The notes under the pieces: model-generated
Seen by the model: only the letters and a program-made list of their open reading frames with translations
What the model was told of the DNA's origin: nothing
Database searches by the model: none
Shown: in pieces, positions 18,330 through 26,987 of the stretch
Numbering within the stretch: position 1 is the first letter of the stretch
Layout: every line of letters starts with the position of its first letter
Assembly (NCBI RefSeq): GCF_002259405.1
Contig: NZ_NPFW01000023.1
Location: 248,001-312,000, forward strand
Length of the DNA stretch: 64,000 nucleotides
Reading direction: 5' to 3'
From: Rhodococcus sp. 14-2483-1-2
GTDB lineage: Bacteria > Actinomycetota > Actinomycetes > Mycobacteriales > Mycobacteriaceae
Made by a program: the position numbers and the translations under genes

Positions 18330-18348
18330 TTAGGCCATCCTCACCTAT
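18330..18348 (-). promoter_or_regulatory. IdeR/DmdR-type iron box upstream of importer operon
   Basis: On the minus strand the site reads ataggtgaggatggcctaa and matches about 14 of 19 iron-box positions. It lies 130 bp upstream of the first minus-strand frame before the binding-protein gene. It probably controls the importer operon, with repression when iron is sufficient. Confidence 0.55.
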
Positions 18349-18414
18349 TAAACCACCTCTACCTTGAGTAGCACAGACTGTCGTGTAGCTACGCCGTGCA
18401 GATAGCTTCTCGGC

Positions 18415-18825
18415 TTACAGCCAGCGAGAGCGCGCGCAGAACGCCGCGGGATCGGCGGCGCATGTGCTGCCGAAGCCCGCCGGAGTCATGTCGGCGAATC
18501 TGGAAAGCAAGTCGGCGCGTTGCGTGACTCCGCCGTTCTTCTGAATCCACGCACTCGCAGGAACCAACGGCGCGAACGCGCCGAGTGGAATATTCGAGCT
18601 GGACGATGTCGCGCTCACCCGCGTTGTGCGGATGCCCTGGCCACCGAGGACCTTGAGTGCCTCTGCTGCGAGTCGACTCTTGCCGACGCCAGCCGAACCT
18701 GCCAACAACACACCGCGGCCCGACTGCAGGCGTGCACAGATGTCGGCGACCTCACCTGTTCGACCCACTAATGGCCACTGATCTGCGACCGGCGGAGCCA
18801 CTAATTGCTCTGACATCCTAACCAC
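18415..18825 (-). pseudogene. Truncated LuxR/MalT-type ATPase regulator, N-terminal remnant
   Basis: Only about 110 residues of a large ATP-binding regulator survive: VGRTGEV followed by Walker A GSAGVGKSRLA and a typical downstream segment. LuxR-family proteins of this kind have about 850-950 residues and end in a helix-turn-helix, which is absent here. The frame ends in unrelated sequence at 18415. It follows the cindoxin-like gene on the same strand, so it was probably the local regulator of the P450 operon. The loss marks a recombination junction next to the siderophore locus. Confidence 0.7.
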
Positions 18826-18897
18826 TCAACTCCAACACTCCTTGCCTGTGTGCAACTTCGGCAGACTCGACCGTTCACGTCACTTTGTCGCCTGCGG

Positions 18898-19362
18898 TCA
18901 GGACGCGACCGACGCCGCGATGACCGCTCGCATTTCCCTGGCCCATTCTCCAGCGAGTTCCTCTGGGTCGTCTCCGCTCGATGCGTCGTAACGAAAGGTC
19001 GCCCCAAGTTGCGTAGCACCCAGCGCGCTCATTTGCTCAACCACTATCTCGCTCGCTCGGTTATACGTCGTGTAGTAACTGTCACCGAGACCGAAAACCA
19101 TAAAGCGGACACCTTCCAACCGCGCAGACATCGCCAGGAGGGCGTCGAAGAACCGCACCCCGCCGCCTGCCAACTCGCCTTCGCCGTGCGTTGCGGTCAC
19201 TACGACCACAGTGCCAGCTCCCGATGCGAGCAGCTGTTGCGGGCTGTAGTCGCTCATATCGTGAACATCGACCGGAGCGACCTCGCCCATGACTCTGCTG
19301 ATCTCGATTGCGCATTCCTCGGCATTGCCGGTCTCGGTTCCATAAAGTACGACGACACTCAT
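18898..19362 (-). CDS. cinC: Cindoxin-like flavodoxin (FMN electron carrier)
   Basis: This 154-residue flavodoxin-like protein has the FMN phosphate loop near its start (YGTETGNAEE) and later flavin-loop segments TATHGEGEL and GLGDSYYTTYN. It would shuttle electrons from the adrenodoxin-reductase-like protein to the P450. A flavodoxin rather than a ferredoxin as P450 partner is the hallmark of the P450cin (CYP176A) system of Citrobacter braakii. The order P450-reductase-flavodoxin on one strand supports that assignment. The symbol is given by analogy. Confidence 0.85.
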   Translation of the reverse strand: MSVVVLYGTETGNAEECAIEISRVMGEVAPVDVHDMSDYSPQQLLASGAGTVVVVTATHGEGELAGGGVRFFDALLAMSARLEGVRFMVFGLGDSYYTTYNRASEIVVEQMSALGATQLGATFRYDASSGDDPEELAGEWAREMRAVIAASVAS

Positions 19363-19396
19363 AGCTATCCATGCTTTCTCTACTAAGTTTCGGGGC

Positions 19397-20674
19397 TCAG
19401 GTTCGGGCGATCTCGATCATCGTGGCAATGTCAGGCACTTTTACCCGGCAACGCCCCTCCCTCTGCTGTGCCGACTCGAATTCGTCGATTCGCTTCCAAC
19501 CTGCGAAATCTACTGTTTTATCGTGCAGTTCGGGAGCCAGCGCACGCAGTCCACGCCTACCCGTGCTTGTTGTCTCGTCAGCCAGATCCGCAACGATGCG
19601 CGAGCTGAGAAGTTTTGCGTCCGCCCGGTTGTGCGGTATCCCACCGGCCGAACCCCTTTCTAGCCAGCCGACGCGATACAGGCCTTCTGGATCCGATCCG
19701 GTCGAGGTGTGGCCCGACTCAGGCTGACAGTCCTGCGGGGCGAACCCGACGGCTGTCACCACACTGTCCACCTCGATCTGCCGTGCCGTGGACAGGCCAT
19801 CGGTGCTTATCAAACCGAGTTGCTGTGCACCACCGGCGATCTCCAGGTTGAGAGGCTGCCATCCGAAATTGAATTCGATCCGCACTCGGGGTCGCTCCAA
19901 GGCGCTTCCGTCAGCTAAATCCCGCAAGGCCTCGGCCTTTGCCCGCACCCCTGGGTCCTGATGATCGAGCGAATCGAGAACATTTACGGTGACGGCCAAG
20001 CCGTCAATGGAAGCCAATTCTCGAATCATCACGCTGTCGAACTTCGCCGCCGATAAAGCCGAACGCCCAAAGACATGGATATGTGACGGCTTGTGTCCGA
20101 GCCTGAGCGGATCCAGGTCGCTACCGACGAACGCGGAAGCACCCTTCGACAGCAGGCGAAGCACATCAACCGCGACGTTGCCGTTGCCGATGATCGCCAC
20201 CCGATCGCCGAAGTGAGGCTCGAACAGCAGTTCGTCCGGGTGAGAATTGAACCAACGCATAACCCTGCCAGCACCGTAGACCCGATCTCCCGAGACGCCT
20301 TGCACGGCACGATCGGTCGCCAGACCCGTCGCCAGTACAACGACGTCGAACAGTGTTCGCATCCTGTCGAGCGAGACGTCTTTTCCAACAGAGACATTTC
20401 CTACGAAATCGACCTCGCCGCTTCCGAACATCTTGTCGAACTGACGGGTAACTGCTTTGGTGCCCTGATGATCCGGTGAGACCCCATAGCGTAAGAGACC
20501 GTACGGAACCGGTAGGCGATCAAAAACTGCAATTGCTGCTTGCGGCAATTGCTTGCGTAACATCTGCGCAGTAAAGCAGCCGGACGGACCACTGCCCACG
20601 ATCGCAATGTGCGGAGAACGACGTTTGTCTTGAGATGGACCGAGGACCTGTATGGTCGCTGGGTGGTCGAGCAA
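19397..20674 (-). CDS. cinB: Cindoxin reductase-like NAD(P)H:flavodoxin reductase
   Basis: This is a 425-residue FAD enzyme of the adrenodoxin reductase/FprA family. It has the FAD-binding IAIVGSGPSGCF at residue about 22, YGLLRYGVSPDHQ, and the NADPH-binding VAIIGNGNVAVDV. It would reduce the adjacent flavodoxin for the P450. The start is TTG at 20674, supported by AAGGAGG 8 bp upstream. The gene lies 67 bp after the P450 gene and 34 bp before the flavodoxin gene, so a single transcript is likely. Confidence 0.88.
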   Translation of the reverse strand: MLDHPATIQVLGPSQDKRRSPHIAIVGSGPSGCFTAQMLRKQLPQAAIAVFDRLPVPYGLLRYGVSPDHQGTKAVTRQFDKMFGSGEVDFVGNVSVGKDVSLDRMRTLFDVVVLATGLATDRAVQGVSGDRVYGAGRVMRWFNSHPDELLFEPHFGDRVAIIGNGNVAVDVLRLLSKGASAFVGSDLDPLRLGHKPSHIHVFGRSALSAAKFDSVMIRELASIDGLAVTVNVLDSLDHQDPGVRAKAEALRDLADGSALERPRVRIEFNFGWQPLNLEIAGGAQQLGLISTDGLSTARQIEVDSVVTAVGFAPQDCQPESGHTSTGSDPEGLYRVGWLERGSAGGIPHNRADAKLLSSRIVADLADETTSTGRRGLRALAPELHDKTVDFAGWKRIDEFESAQQREGRCRVKVPDIATMIEIART

Positions 20675-20741
20675 AGTGTTTCCCTCCTTGTGAACCCTTG
20701 CCGGTCGTCAGATTCCTGCCTGCACGCTCGCCGTCTTTCGG

Positions 20742-21959
20742 TCACTCGTTCAATCGCTTGCCCCTGGGAAATACGATCGGTACATGCAGCATTCCTGCGA
20801 CCTGACCCATGAGCCACTCGCACTCCTTGTCTGGGTCCAGAGCGAAATCAGGTATGCGGTTGAGGAATTCACTAACCGCGACTCGCGCCTCGACACGGAT
20901 GAGATGAGCGCCGAGACAGCGGTGGATACCGTGTCCGAGGGAGAGATGACGATTCGTGTCTCGGTCGAGAACGATGTTGTCGGCGCTAGGGAATATCGAC
21001 CGATCGCGGTTGGCTACCGCAAACCACAGCATGGCGGTCTGACCCGGTTCCATGGTGACGTCTCCGACTGTAATCCGCTCGGTTACGAGACGCCCGACCA
21101 TGGCGGGACCGTAGAAACGCAACAGTTCATCAACTGCGGCAGGTATCCGCTCAGGATGAGCAATCAAGCGACGTCGGAGCTCGATATCCCATGCGAGACG
21201 CCAGAACACAGAGCTCAAGAATCGAGCAGTGTTGTCGATGCCTCCCAGCAGCAAAACAGTGAAGAAACCTACAAGGTCGTCGTCGGAGAGTCTTTCTCCG
21301 TCGACCTCGGACATGACTACTCGTGACATGATGTCGCCGCCCGGGTTCCTGCGTCGCTCGTCGATCAAGTTCCGCGCGTGGGCGACCAGCTCCGCGAATA
21401 TCTCGGCACCCTCTTCAGGGTTTTCGACATGGGTGATCGCCCACACCCACCGACGATAGGTGTCTCCGTCCTCGGGTGGGAGACCTAAGAGGATGGCAGT
21501 GAGTCGGGCCGGAATCTCGTCCGCCAACCAGGACGCGATGTCACCTTCCCCGAGTTCGATGCGATCGTCGATCAAGGCGTGGGTTGTCTGACGCAACTGT
21601 TCGGTGAACAGGTCGGTTGCTTCGGGTGAGAACGGCTTAGCGACCAGCTGCCTGTATTTCTTGTGGACCGGATCGTCCTGAGCGGCCATCATCAGCTCGA
21701 ACTCCCCGGTCTCGTAGCGAGGAAAAGTCACGCCCTTGTTGGAGAACGCCTTTGGGTTTTGGATGATGCCCTGAACTTCTTTGTAGCCCGCGACCACCCA
21801 GTGTCCGCCGTAGGCCTCACTCCACGCGATCGGTGTTGTCTCGGCCTCGTCGCGCAGCGCCTCGAAGAACGCATGCGGGGTCCCGTCCGAACCAAGTGGA
21901 GTGTGGTAATGGTCAGCTGTAGTGAACAAACTGGTCGTGGGCTCGGCTGCGGCAGTCAT
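20742..21959 (-). CDS. cinA: Cytochrome P450, P450cin-like 1,8-cineole hydroxylase
   Basis: This 405-residue soluble P450 has the heme motif LGHGIHRCLGAHL (Cys ligand) near residue 345, the ExxR-region helix VDELLRFYGPAMVGR, and an I-helix reading LLLGGIDNTARFL. The Asn in GGIDNT replaces the usual oxygen-activating Thr. This is the known peculiarity of P450cin (CYP176A1), which hydroxylates cineole, and the overall sequence strongly resembles that enzyme as I remember it. TAGGAG precedes the ATG. The flanking flavodoxin, reductase and divergent dehydrogenase fit a cineole-degradation module. Confidence 0.88.
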   Translation of the reverse strand: MTAAAEPTTSLFTTADHYHTPLGSDGTPHAFFEALRDEAETTPIAWSEAYGGHWVVAGYKEVQGIIQNPKAFSNKGVTFPRYETGEFELMMAAQDDPVHKKYRQLVAKPFSPEATDLFTEQLRQTTHALIDDRIELGEGDIASWLADEIPARLTAILLGLPPEDGDTYRRWVWAITHVENPEEGAEIFAELVAHARNLIDERRRNPGGDIMSRVVMSEVDGERLSDDDLVGFFTVLLLGGIDNTARFLSSVFWRLAWDIELRRRLIAHPERIPAAVDELLRFYGPAMVGRLVTERITVGDVTMEPGQTAMLWFAVANRDRSIFPSADNIVLDRDTNRHLSLGHGIHRCLGAHLIRVEARVAVSEFLNRIPDFALDPDKECEWLMGQVAGMLHVPIVFPRGKRLNE

Positions 21960-22083
21960 TGGTCAGGTCTCCTACATGTAGACGGGTGACCACAGAGTCT
22001 GCGGTCGTGAGTCGGAATGCGGTCGGCTGCGTACGCACAACATGCCGCTCACCCACTGTGATAGCGGTCACCCAATCGTCCAA

Positions 22084-22098
22084 GAGTAGCTACTACTC
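22084..22098. promoter_or_regulatory. Inverted repeat in the divergent cin promoter region
   Basis: The palindromic gagtagctactactc (6-bp arms, 3-bp centre) lies between the P450 gene and the divergent dehydrogenase gene, at a place suitable for a shared operator. The regulator gene downstream is truncated, so what binds here is unknown. No clear -10/-35 pair was chosen. Confidence 0.4.
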
Positions 22099-22268
22099 GA
22101 CTTGAAGCGCAGTCACCACCTTGCCCCAATTCGACAGCAGGGCCGAAGGTGATCATGTAACCCGTTTCCGTGGTCGTCGGATGCGACTGCGGCTGCAATT
22201 CTCAAACGGCCGATTGGTTGTTTTCGGCCGTTACTCTCTACCGAACCGACACCAGGAGCACTTAACTC

Positions 22269-23015
22269 ATGACAGGCAGACTCGCAGGAAAAGTAGCTAT
22301 CGTCAGCGGCGCCGCACAGGGCATGGGAGCGAGCCACGCACGCGCCGTCGTACGGGAAGGTGGTCAAGTCGTGATCGGTGACATCCTCGACAACCAGGGC
22401 TCGCTCCTCGCAGATGAACTGGGGGACAGTGCACGTTTCGTACACTTGGACGTCACGAGCGAAGATGACTGGGACACCGCCGTTTCCACCGCTATCTCCG
22501 AATTCGGCAAGCTCAACGTATTGGTTAACAACGCGGGAATCGTCAACTTTGGATTTCTCGACAATTACTCGCTCGACCAGTGGAACGCAATCCTTGCCGT
22601 CAACCTGACCGGACAGTTTCTCGGAATCAAGGCAGCCCGCAACGCGCTGGTCGATTCAGCACCATCGTCGATAGTCAATATCTCCTCGACTGCAGGAATC
22701 ACCGGCAGCGCCGGGCAGCATGGGTACGCTGCCTCGAAGTTCGCCGTCCGGGGTTTGACGAAAACCGTTGCGGCCGAACTTGGCAGCAAGAACGTTCGAG
22801 CGAATTCGGTTCACCCCGGCACAATCAAGACCCCAATGACCGAGGGGATGGACCTGTCTTCACTTGCAGCACCGATCAGGCGCATCGGGGAGGACATCGA
22901 GGTGTCCAACCTCGTGGTCTACTTGGCATCGGACGAGTCAACGTACTCGACCGGATCGGAGTACCTGGTTGACGGTGGATTGGTCAACTGCGCCGGAGCG
23001 GTCGTCGACGAATAG
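22269..23015 (+). CDS. Short-chain dehydrogenase, probable hydroxycineole dehydrogenase
   Basis: This is a 248-residue classical SDR. It has the cofactor motif SGAAQGMGASHA near residue 14-24, NNAG near 87-90, a catalytic Ser in NISSTAG, and YAASK (Tyr/Lys) near 152-156. The Asp after the second strand (IGDILDN) indicates NAD preference. AGGAGC precedes the ATG. It is transcribed divergently from the P450cin-like operon, and known cin clusters carry a dehydrogenase that oxidises 2-hydroxycineole to the ketone. That substrate is inferred only from context. Confidence 0.85.
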   Translation: MTGRLAGKVAIVSGAAQGMGASHARAVVREGGQVVIGDILDNQGSLLADELGDSARFVHLDVTSEDDWDTAVSTAISEFGKLNVLVNNAGIVNFGFLDNYSLDQWNAILAVNLTGQFLGIKAARNALVDSAPSSIVNISSTAGITGSAGQHGYAASKFAVRGLTKTVAAELGSKNVRANSVHPGTIKTPMTEGMDLSSLAAPIRRIGEDIEVSNLVVYLASDESTYSTGSEYLVDGGLVNCAGAVVDE

Positions 23016-23166
23016 CGCCCCGTGGGCCGCTCTACGACTTTGACGAGACCGGCTCAGAAGGGATCGCAGAAGCGCCGCCACCGTACACAGCAACTCGAAG
23101 CACACCAACAGTTCACGCTCACCACAGAGCGTTTGCGTCGGGCGGGAAACACGTTTGAACAACAAT

Positions 23167-23206
23167 AGAGAGCCTCAACTGCGGGCAACCGCTGTTGAGG
23201 CTCTCT
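23167..23206 (+). terminator. Strong hairpin terminator after dehydrogenase gene
   Basis: A 13-bp perfect stem (23167-23179 with 23194-23206) is extended by a 4-bp inner stem and a GCAA tetraloop. It is followed by tcgttgt, and on the minus strand by tattgttgtt, so it may work in both directions. It lies 150 bp after the dehydrogenase stop. Confidence 0.75.
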
Positions 23207-23210
23207 TCGT

Positions 23211-23255
23211 TGTGCGCCCCAGGGGGATTCGCAACCCCTAACCTCTTAGTAGTAA
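23211..23255 (-). other. tRNA 3'-end-like remnant (T-arm plus acceptor strand)
   Basis: On the minus strand the sequence aggggttgcgaatccccct looks like a T-arm with GGGG/CCCC stem. Its loop TTCGAAT is disturbed by one extra G. It is followed by a 7-nt acceptor-like strand, tggggcg. No matching 5' acceptor strand (CGCCCCA), D-arm or anticodon arm lies upstream. It is therefore a fossil or an attachment-site-like fragment, not a functional tRNA. Confidence 0.4.
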
Positions 23256-23262
23256 CTCACAC

Positions 23263-24091
23263 GGATTTGCGGACCGATATGGATCCACTTACACCATCCG
23301 GCCAGCCGTTTCCGCGATGCAAGTATCCACCGAAGTTCTGGTGGAACCACCCGAACCGAGATCAAAGTGTTGAGTGAGTGTTGAGCGAGTTCCAGGGTCG
23401 AGCGTCCTGCGAAGCTTCACGTAGTCCATCAACGTCTGCCCGGTTAGCGGGCCCGGTGCCACCTAGGCCGAGCAGTTCCAACTGGGTCGGTGCGTCGACG
23501 AGCGCGGAGGTCCGACGGCGCAGCAGGTGACTGCGCATATCGGCGCCGGTCTCGCCGTGCGAACACGATGGCCTCGGGTGCGCCCGACGTGAACGGCAGT
23601 TTTCGTGGGAGCGCAGCGACTGCTCGACGAAAAGTGTTCGGAGCCTTCGGCCGTAGCGCAGCGGAGCGAGGGGTTGAGGCGGCGGGCACGGGTGATGGAT
23701 GCTCGGAGAAGCCACCTACGTCACAAAGAAATTCGATTTTTTTCGCTCTTTTGAGAGCGGAGCGGAGTTCGATTCGGTGCAGCCCGTAGGGGTGCGTGTG
23801 GCCCGCTAGAGCATGCCTGTAAGCGTGGCCGGGTGGGTGCTGGGACGCGGAACGCCACCGGAGCTGGTGCTCCACGGCGGCGCGGTGTGGGGTACGGCAA
23901 TGTAAATAGTGATCCAGTCACCGCGCAGCCGTGCTCGACACGAACGGTCCGCACGGACACGGTAACCGGCCGCGAGGCCCCTCCGCATGGTGAGCTCGTG
24001 ATTGTCTCGGCCCAAGCCCAACCCCCAAATGCTTGAATGGCTGTGCTAATCAGTCAACACATTCTGCATCAAGAGAAAAGGGGTTCGAATA
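23263..24091. other. No supported gene; probable debris
   Basis: About 830 bp hold only mutually overlapping, compositionally poor frames. A minus-strand stretch at 23375-23560 (HLLRRRTSALVDAPTQLELL) has some codon bias and may be the tail of a lost gene. No start, promoter or family could be supported. Confidence 0.4.
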
Positions 24092-24499
24092 ATGGAAAAG
24101 ACGAAGCTGCTGAGCCTGACTACTGTGTTCGGCGCACTTGCGATGACCGGCTGCGCCCCCTGGTCGCAATCCGAACCGACAACATCGATGGTTGTCGAGG
24201 TGGAGGTCACCAGCGACGCTGCGATGGCCGGTACGCTGCATGTCGAGGTCGACGCGAGGGAAGATCCGCAACGCGTCAGAGAGCAAGACACACCATTGCC
24301 GTACGCAGCAACGTTCGAGGTGCCTCTCGATGTGCCCTTTCCGTTGTCGGGATCGACGGTCGAAGCCACCGCATCAGAGCAGGCAAGCTGGATCGCGTGC
24401 CGTATCGTGCAAGACGGTGCCGTGGTCGCTGAGGATCGGGCGGAGGGCGCAGGCGCAATTGCAGTATGCGAGAAGAAGCTTCGGGCAGGACCGCAGTGA
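24092..24499 (+). CDS. MmpS-family-like small lipoprotein
   Basis: This 135-residue protein has a short signal sequence ending in a lipobox-like AMTGC (Cys about residue 20). It is followed by an all-beta domain resembling MmpS transport-accessory proteins: VVEVEVTSDAAMAG at the start, LPYAATFEVPL in the middle and WIACRIVQDGAVV near the end, with a closing Cys. MmpS proteins usually work with MmpL lipid transporters in the mycolata, but no mmpL gene is near. AAAGGGG lies upstream of the ATG. Its stop overlaps the start of the Gap-like gene (GTGA), so the two proteins probably act together. Confidence 0.7.
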   Translation: MEKTKLLSLTTVFGALAMTGCAPWSQSEPTTSMVVEVEVTSDAAMAGTLHVEVDAREDPQRVREQDTPLPYAATFEVPLDVPFPLSGSTVEATASEQASWIACRIVQDGAVVAEDRAEGAGAIAVCEKKLRAGPQ

Positions 24500-25047
24500 C
24501 CGTTATCCCCTTAGACCAACTGGGTGCGCTGGTCGTCCTGGCACTGACCGACTCGTTGAGCGTCGGCACTCTCCTCGTTCCCGTCTGGCTCCTGACAGTC
24601 CCCGGACGGATTCGTGCACATCGCGTCCTGCTCTACCTGACTGCAGTGTTGACCACCTACGTCGCAATCGGTGTCGCACTGCTCGCAGGTGGACGGACCG
24701 TGTTCGATCGTGCAACAGGAATTCTCGCCACTCCAGGCTTTTCGGTCGCGCAGTTCGTAGTCGGGGTCGCGCTGTTCATCTCCAGTTTCGCCTTCGACAC
24801 GAAAGCCGCTCGCGCGCGGGCTGCTGCCCGTACGCAGTCTGGAACCGGCCGTCTACCGCGCTGGCGTGATCGCGCGATGGCAGATCAGCATTCCACCGGC
24901 GTAATCGCTAGCCACACTACGACTTGGATCGCAAGTTTCGTTGCACTTGTTGCCTATTGCGTCGTCATGGTTGTTCCGGCGGTCGTCCTCACCGTTGCCC
25001 GTGTGACTGCCAAGGGATTGGTCGAAGCTCCGTTACGCCGACTGTAA
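24496..25047 (+). CDS. Gap/Sap family membrane protein (peptidoglycolipid addressing protein-like)
   Basis: This 183-residue polytopic protein starts at GTG 24496, overlapping the MmpS-like stop. Hydrophobic segments are visible at the N-terminus (LGALVVLALTDSLSVGTLLVPVWLL), then two central and one C-terminal segment. The pattern, and the pairing with MmpS, match the Gap proteins that help move glycopeptidolipids or sulfolipids to the mycobacterial surface. Family members are usually about 220-250 residues, so the protein looks shortened between residues about 120 and 140. The substrate is unknown. Confidence 0.65.
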   Translation: MTVIPLDQLGALVVLALTDSLSVGTLLVPVWLLTVPGRIRAHRVLLYLTAVLTTYVAIGVALLAGGRTVFDRATGILATPGFSVAQFVVGVALFISSFAFDTKAARARAAARTQSGTGRLPRWRDRAMADQHSTGVIASHTTTWIASFVALVAYCVVMVVPAVVLTVARVTAKGLVEAPLRRL

Positions 25048-25471
25048 GGTCGGCTTACCCGAAACGCTCGCACCAGTACGCTCTGGATCATTGGAATTGA
25101 TGGCTTCTTCCTCGCTGCGACCGCGGCTCAGAAGCGGGGCTGGGCTCAATCTTCGTCTTAGCCTCGATCTTTCTCCACAGTGATGTGCTGGCCTGAGCGG
25201 GCCGGGATTGTGTTTTGAGCCTGTGGGCGCACGATGGAGCGACCGGTACCGATCGGTAGCGCTCGGTATCTGCTCGAGGTAGGGGTTCTTTCGGGGTCGT
25301 CGGGTTGGTGTAATGCGGTCAGGCGGGCGCGGGTAGCGCCGCCAACCGGGTCAATGCGGTGACGATCAACGTCGACCATGTCCCGTTTCTTCGACAGGCG
25401 CAGGTGGATGCGACGCGGATAGTTCGAGATGCATCCCGCAACCGAGAAGATGCATCGTTCTCCTCTCGAAG
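25048..25471. other. No supported gene
   Basis: About 420 bp between the Gap-like gene and a small minus-strand frame show no start, ribosome site or recognisable domain on either strand. The open frames present are low-complexity and overlap one another. Confidence 0.35.
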
Positions 25472-25702
25472 TCAGGCGCTGCGCCGACCGGCGACCCCGC
25501 GTGCGGCCAACTCATCCACCACCATGGCTGCATGCCCGCGCTCGTTCGCAGCCGCAGCCACGGTTTCAGTAGTCGGGACGGACGGGAGATCGACGACGGC
25601 TGCGGCGACATCGGCGGTGGTGTGGCCGATGTCGATACCGAACACACCCTGCCCTCCGCGTAGTAGGTCCATGATCTGATCGTCGGTAGTGCACTCGTAC
25701 AC
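25472..25702 (-). CDS. Small hypothetical protein, divergent from iron-regulated binding protein
   Basis: A 76-residue frame with strong GC bias at third codon positions reads from a GTG at 25702 through QIMDLLRGGQGVFGIDIG to RRSA. I do not recognise it. The frame stays open upstream across the iron box at 25720-25738, so the true start is uncertain. It may be the end of a truncated larger protein. Its divergent position would allow control by the same iron box. Confidence 0.3.
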   Translation of the reverse strand: MYECTTDDQIMDLLRGGQGVFGIDIGHTTADVAAAVVDLPSVPTTETVAAAANERGHAAMVVDELAARGVAGRRSA

Positions 25703-25719
25703 CGACCCGTCACGTCGCG

Positions 25720-25738
25720 TAACCTTAGGCAAACCTAA
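25720..25738 (+). promoter_or_regulatory. IdeR/DmdR-type iron box
   Basis: On the minus strand the site reads ttaggtttgcctaaggtta and matches about 15 of 19 iron-box positions. It lies 27 bp upstream of the start of a ferric-siderophore binding-protein gene, a typical operator position. Confidence 0.7.
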
Positions 25739-25765
25739 CCACCACGAAAGAAGGATGGAGCCACG

Positions 25766-26773
25766 GTGCACAACACGACGCGCACGCTCGCACGAACGAC
25801 GCTGCTGACGTTGGCCGCGACACTTGCCCTCGCAGGATGCTCTTCTACCGATGACTCGTCAGCCGTGGCGGGTGCGTCATCAACAGCGTCCGCGGATTCA
25901 ACCTGGCCCCGTACCGTCGACACCGAACAAGGACCAGTACAAATACCGGCACAGCCGGAGCGGATCGTCTCCACCGCGGTCACCCTGACCGGGAGTCTCC
26001 TCGCCGTCGGCGCGCCAGTGGTCGCCAGCGGTGCCACCTCCCCCAATTCGGAAGTGGCCGATGAACAAGGCTTCTTCACCCAGTGGGGCGAAGTCGCCGA
26101 CGAACGCGGCGTCGAGCCGCTGCCCAGCGGAGACCTCGACGTCGAGAACGTCATCGCCTACGACCCCGACCTCATCGTCGTGTCCAAGACTGGTGCCGAT
26201 TCGGCCGCCGAACTTTACGATCAACTGAGCCAGATCGCGCCGACCATAGTCCTCGATTACGGCAACAAGACCTGGCAGGACGTCACCACAATCATGGGTG
26301 AGGCCACCGGCCACGAAAACAACGCCCTCGCCACCATCGACAGCTTCGAACGGACCGTCGCCGACGCCAAGAAGACCATGACGCTTCCACCGCAACCCAC
26401 CACCGCGCTGGTCTACAACGGGCCCGATGGCGCGAACGTGTGGACCGCCGAATCCGCACAAGGCAAACTTTTGACCGAACTAGGCTTCAGCCTCGCGGAG
26501 CTCCCGGTCACCGGTAACGGACCCATGAGCACGCGCAAAGACATCGTTCCGGTCGCACCGGAGAACTTCACTCGTGCCTTCATCGGAAACACCGTCATCC
26601 TGGTCAACGCCGACGACTCCGACACCGCAACCTATATCGCAGACCCGTTGCTGGCACAGACACCGGCAGTCATCGGAGGCGATGTATACGCGGTCGGCGT
26701 CGATACTTTCCGCCTGGATTTCTACAGCGCCACCAATTTCGTCGAACGCCTCACCGGTCAGCGACAGCAATGA
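25766..26773 (+). CDS. Ferric-siderophore (enterobactin-type) binding lipoprotein, FepB-like
   Basis: This 335-residue class III periplasmic-binding-protein homologue has a signal peptide and lipobox ALAGC (Cys about residue 25), then a Ser/Ala-rich linker. The mature domain begins WPRTVDTEQGPVQIPAQPERIVST, characteristic of FepB-type proteins. It uses GTG at 25766 with AAGGATGGAG upstream, and an iron box immediately before. No permease or ATPase gene accompanies it, so it probably feeds a transporter encoded elsewhere, possibly the importer at 13.5-17.6 kb. Confidence 0.88.
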   Translation: MHNTTRTLARTTLLTLAATLALAGCSSTDDSSAVAGASSTASADSTWPRTVDTEQGPVQIPAQPERIVSTAVTLTGSLLAVGAPVVASGATSPNSEVADEQGFFTQWGEVADERGVEPLPSGDLDVENVIAYDPDLIVVSKTGADSAAELYDQLSQIAPTIVLDYGNKTWQDVTTIMGEATGHENNALATIDSFERTVADAKKTMTLPPQPTTALVYNGPDGANVWTAESAQGKLLTELGFSLAELPVTGNGPMSTRKDIVPVAPENFTRAFIGNTVILVNADDSDTATYIADPLLAQTPAVIGGDVYAVGVDTFRLDFYSATNFVERLTGQRQQ

Positions 26774-26987
26774 CCTTCGATATCTGCCCTAAGCGGCTCA
26801 ACTGCCAAGAGGTACGGCAGCTTCGAAGGCCCTTGCCGTCGTCGAGCGGGTCAACGGACACAGTCCCGAAATCCACGCCAACTTCTTGCGCTCGAAACGA
26901 CGATGCGCGCACTCCTCCATCGAGCGACGGCACATACATTCTCTTAGAATGAGACTGACGGAACTACCGTCTGACAGGATGGATGTT

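Noticed and set aside
23444..23875. 143-residue minus-strand frame downstream of the cin module
   Set aside because: No codon bias over most of its length, no start context and heavy overlap with other frames; treated as debris.
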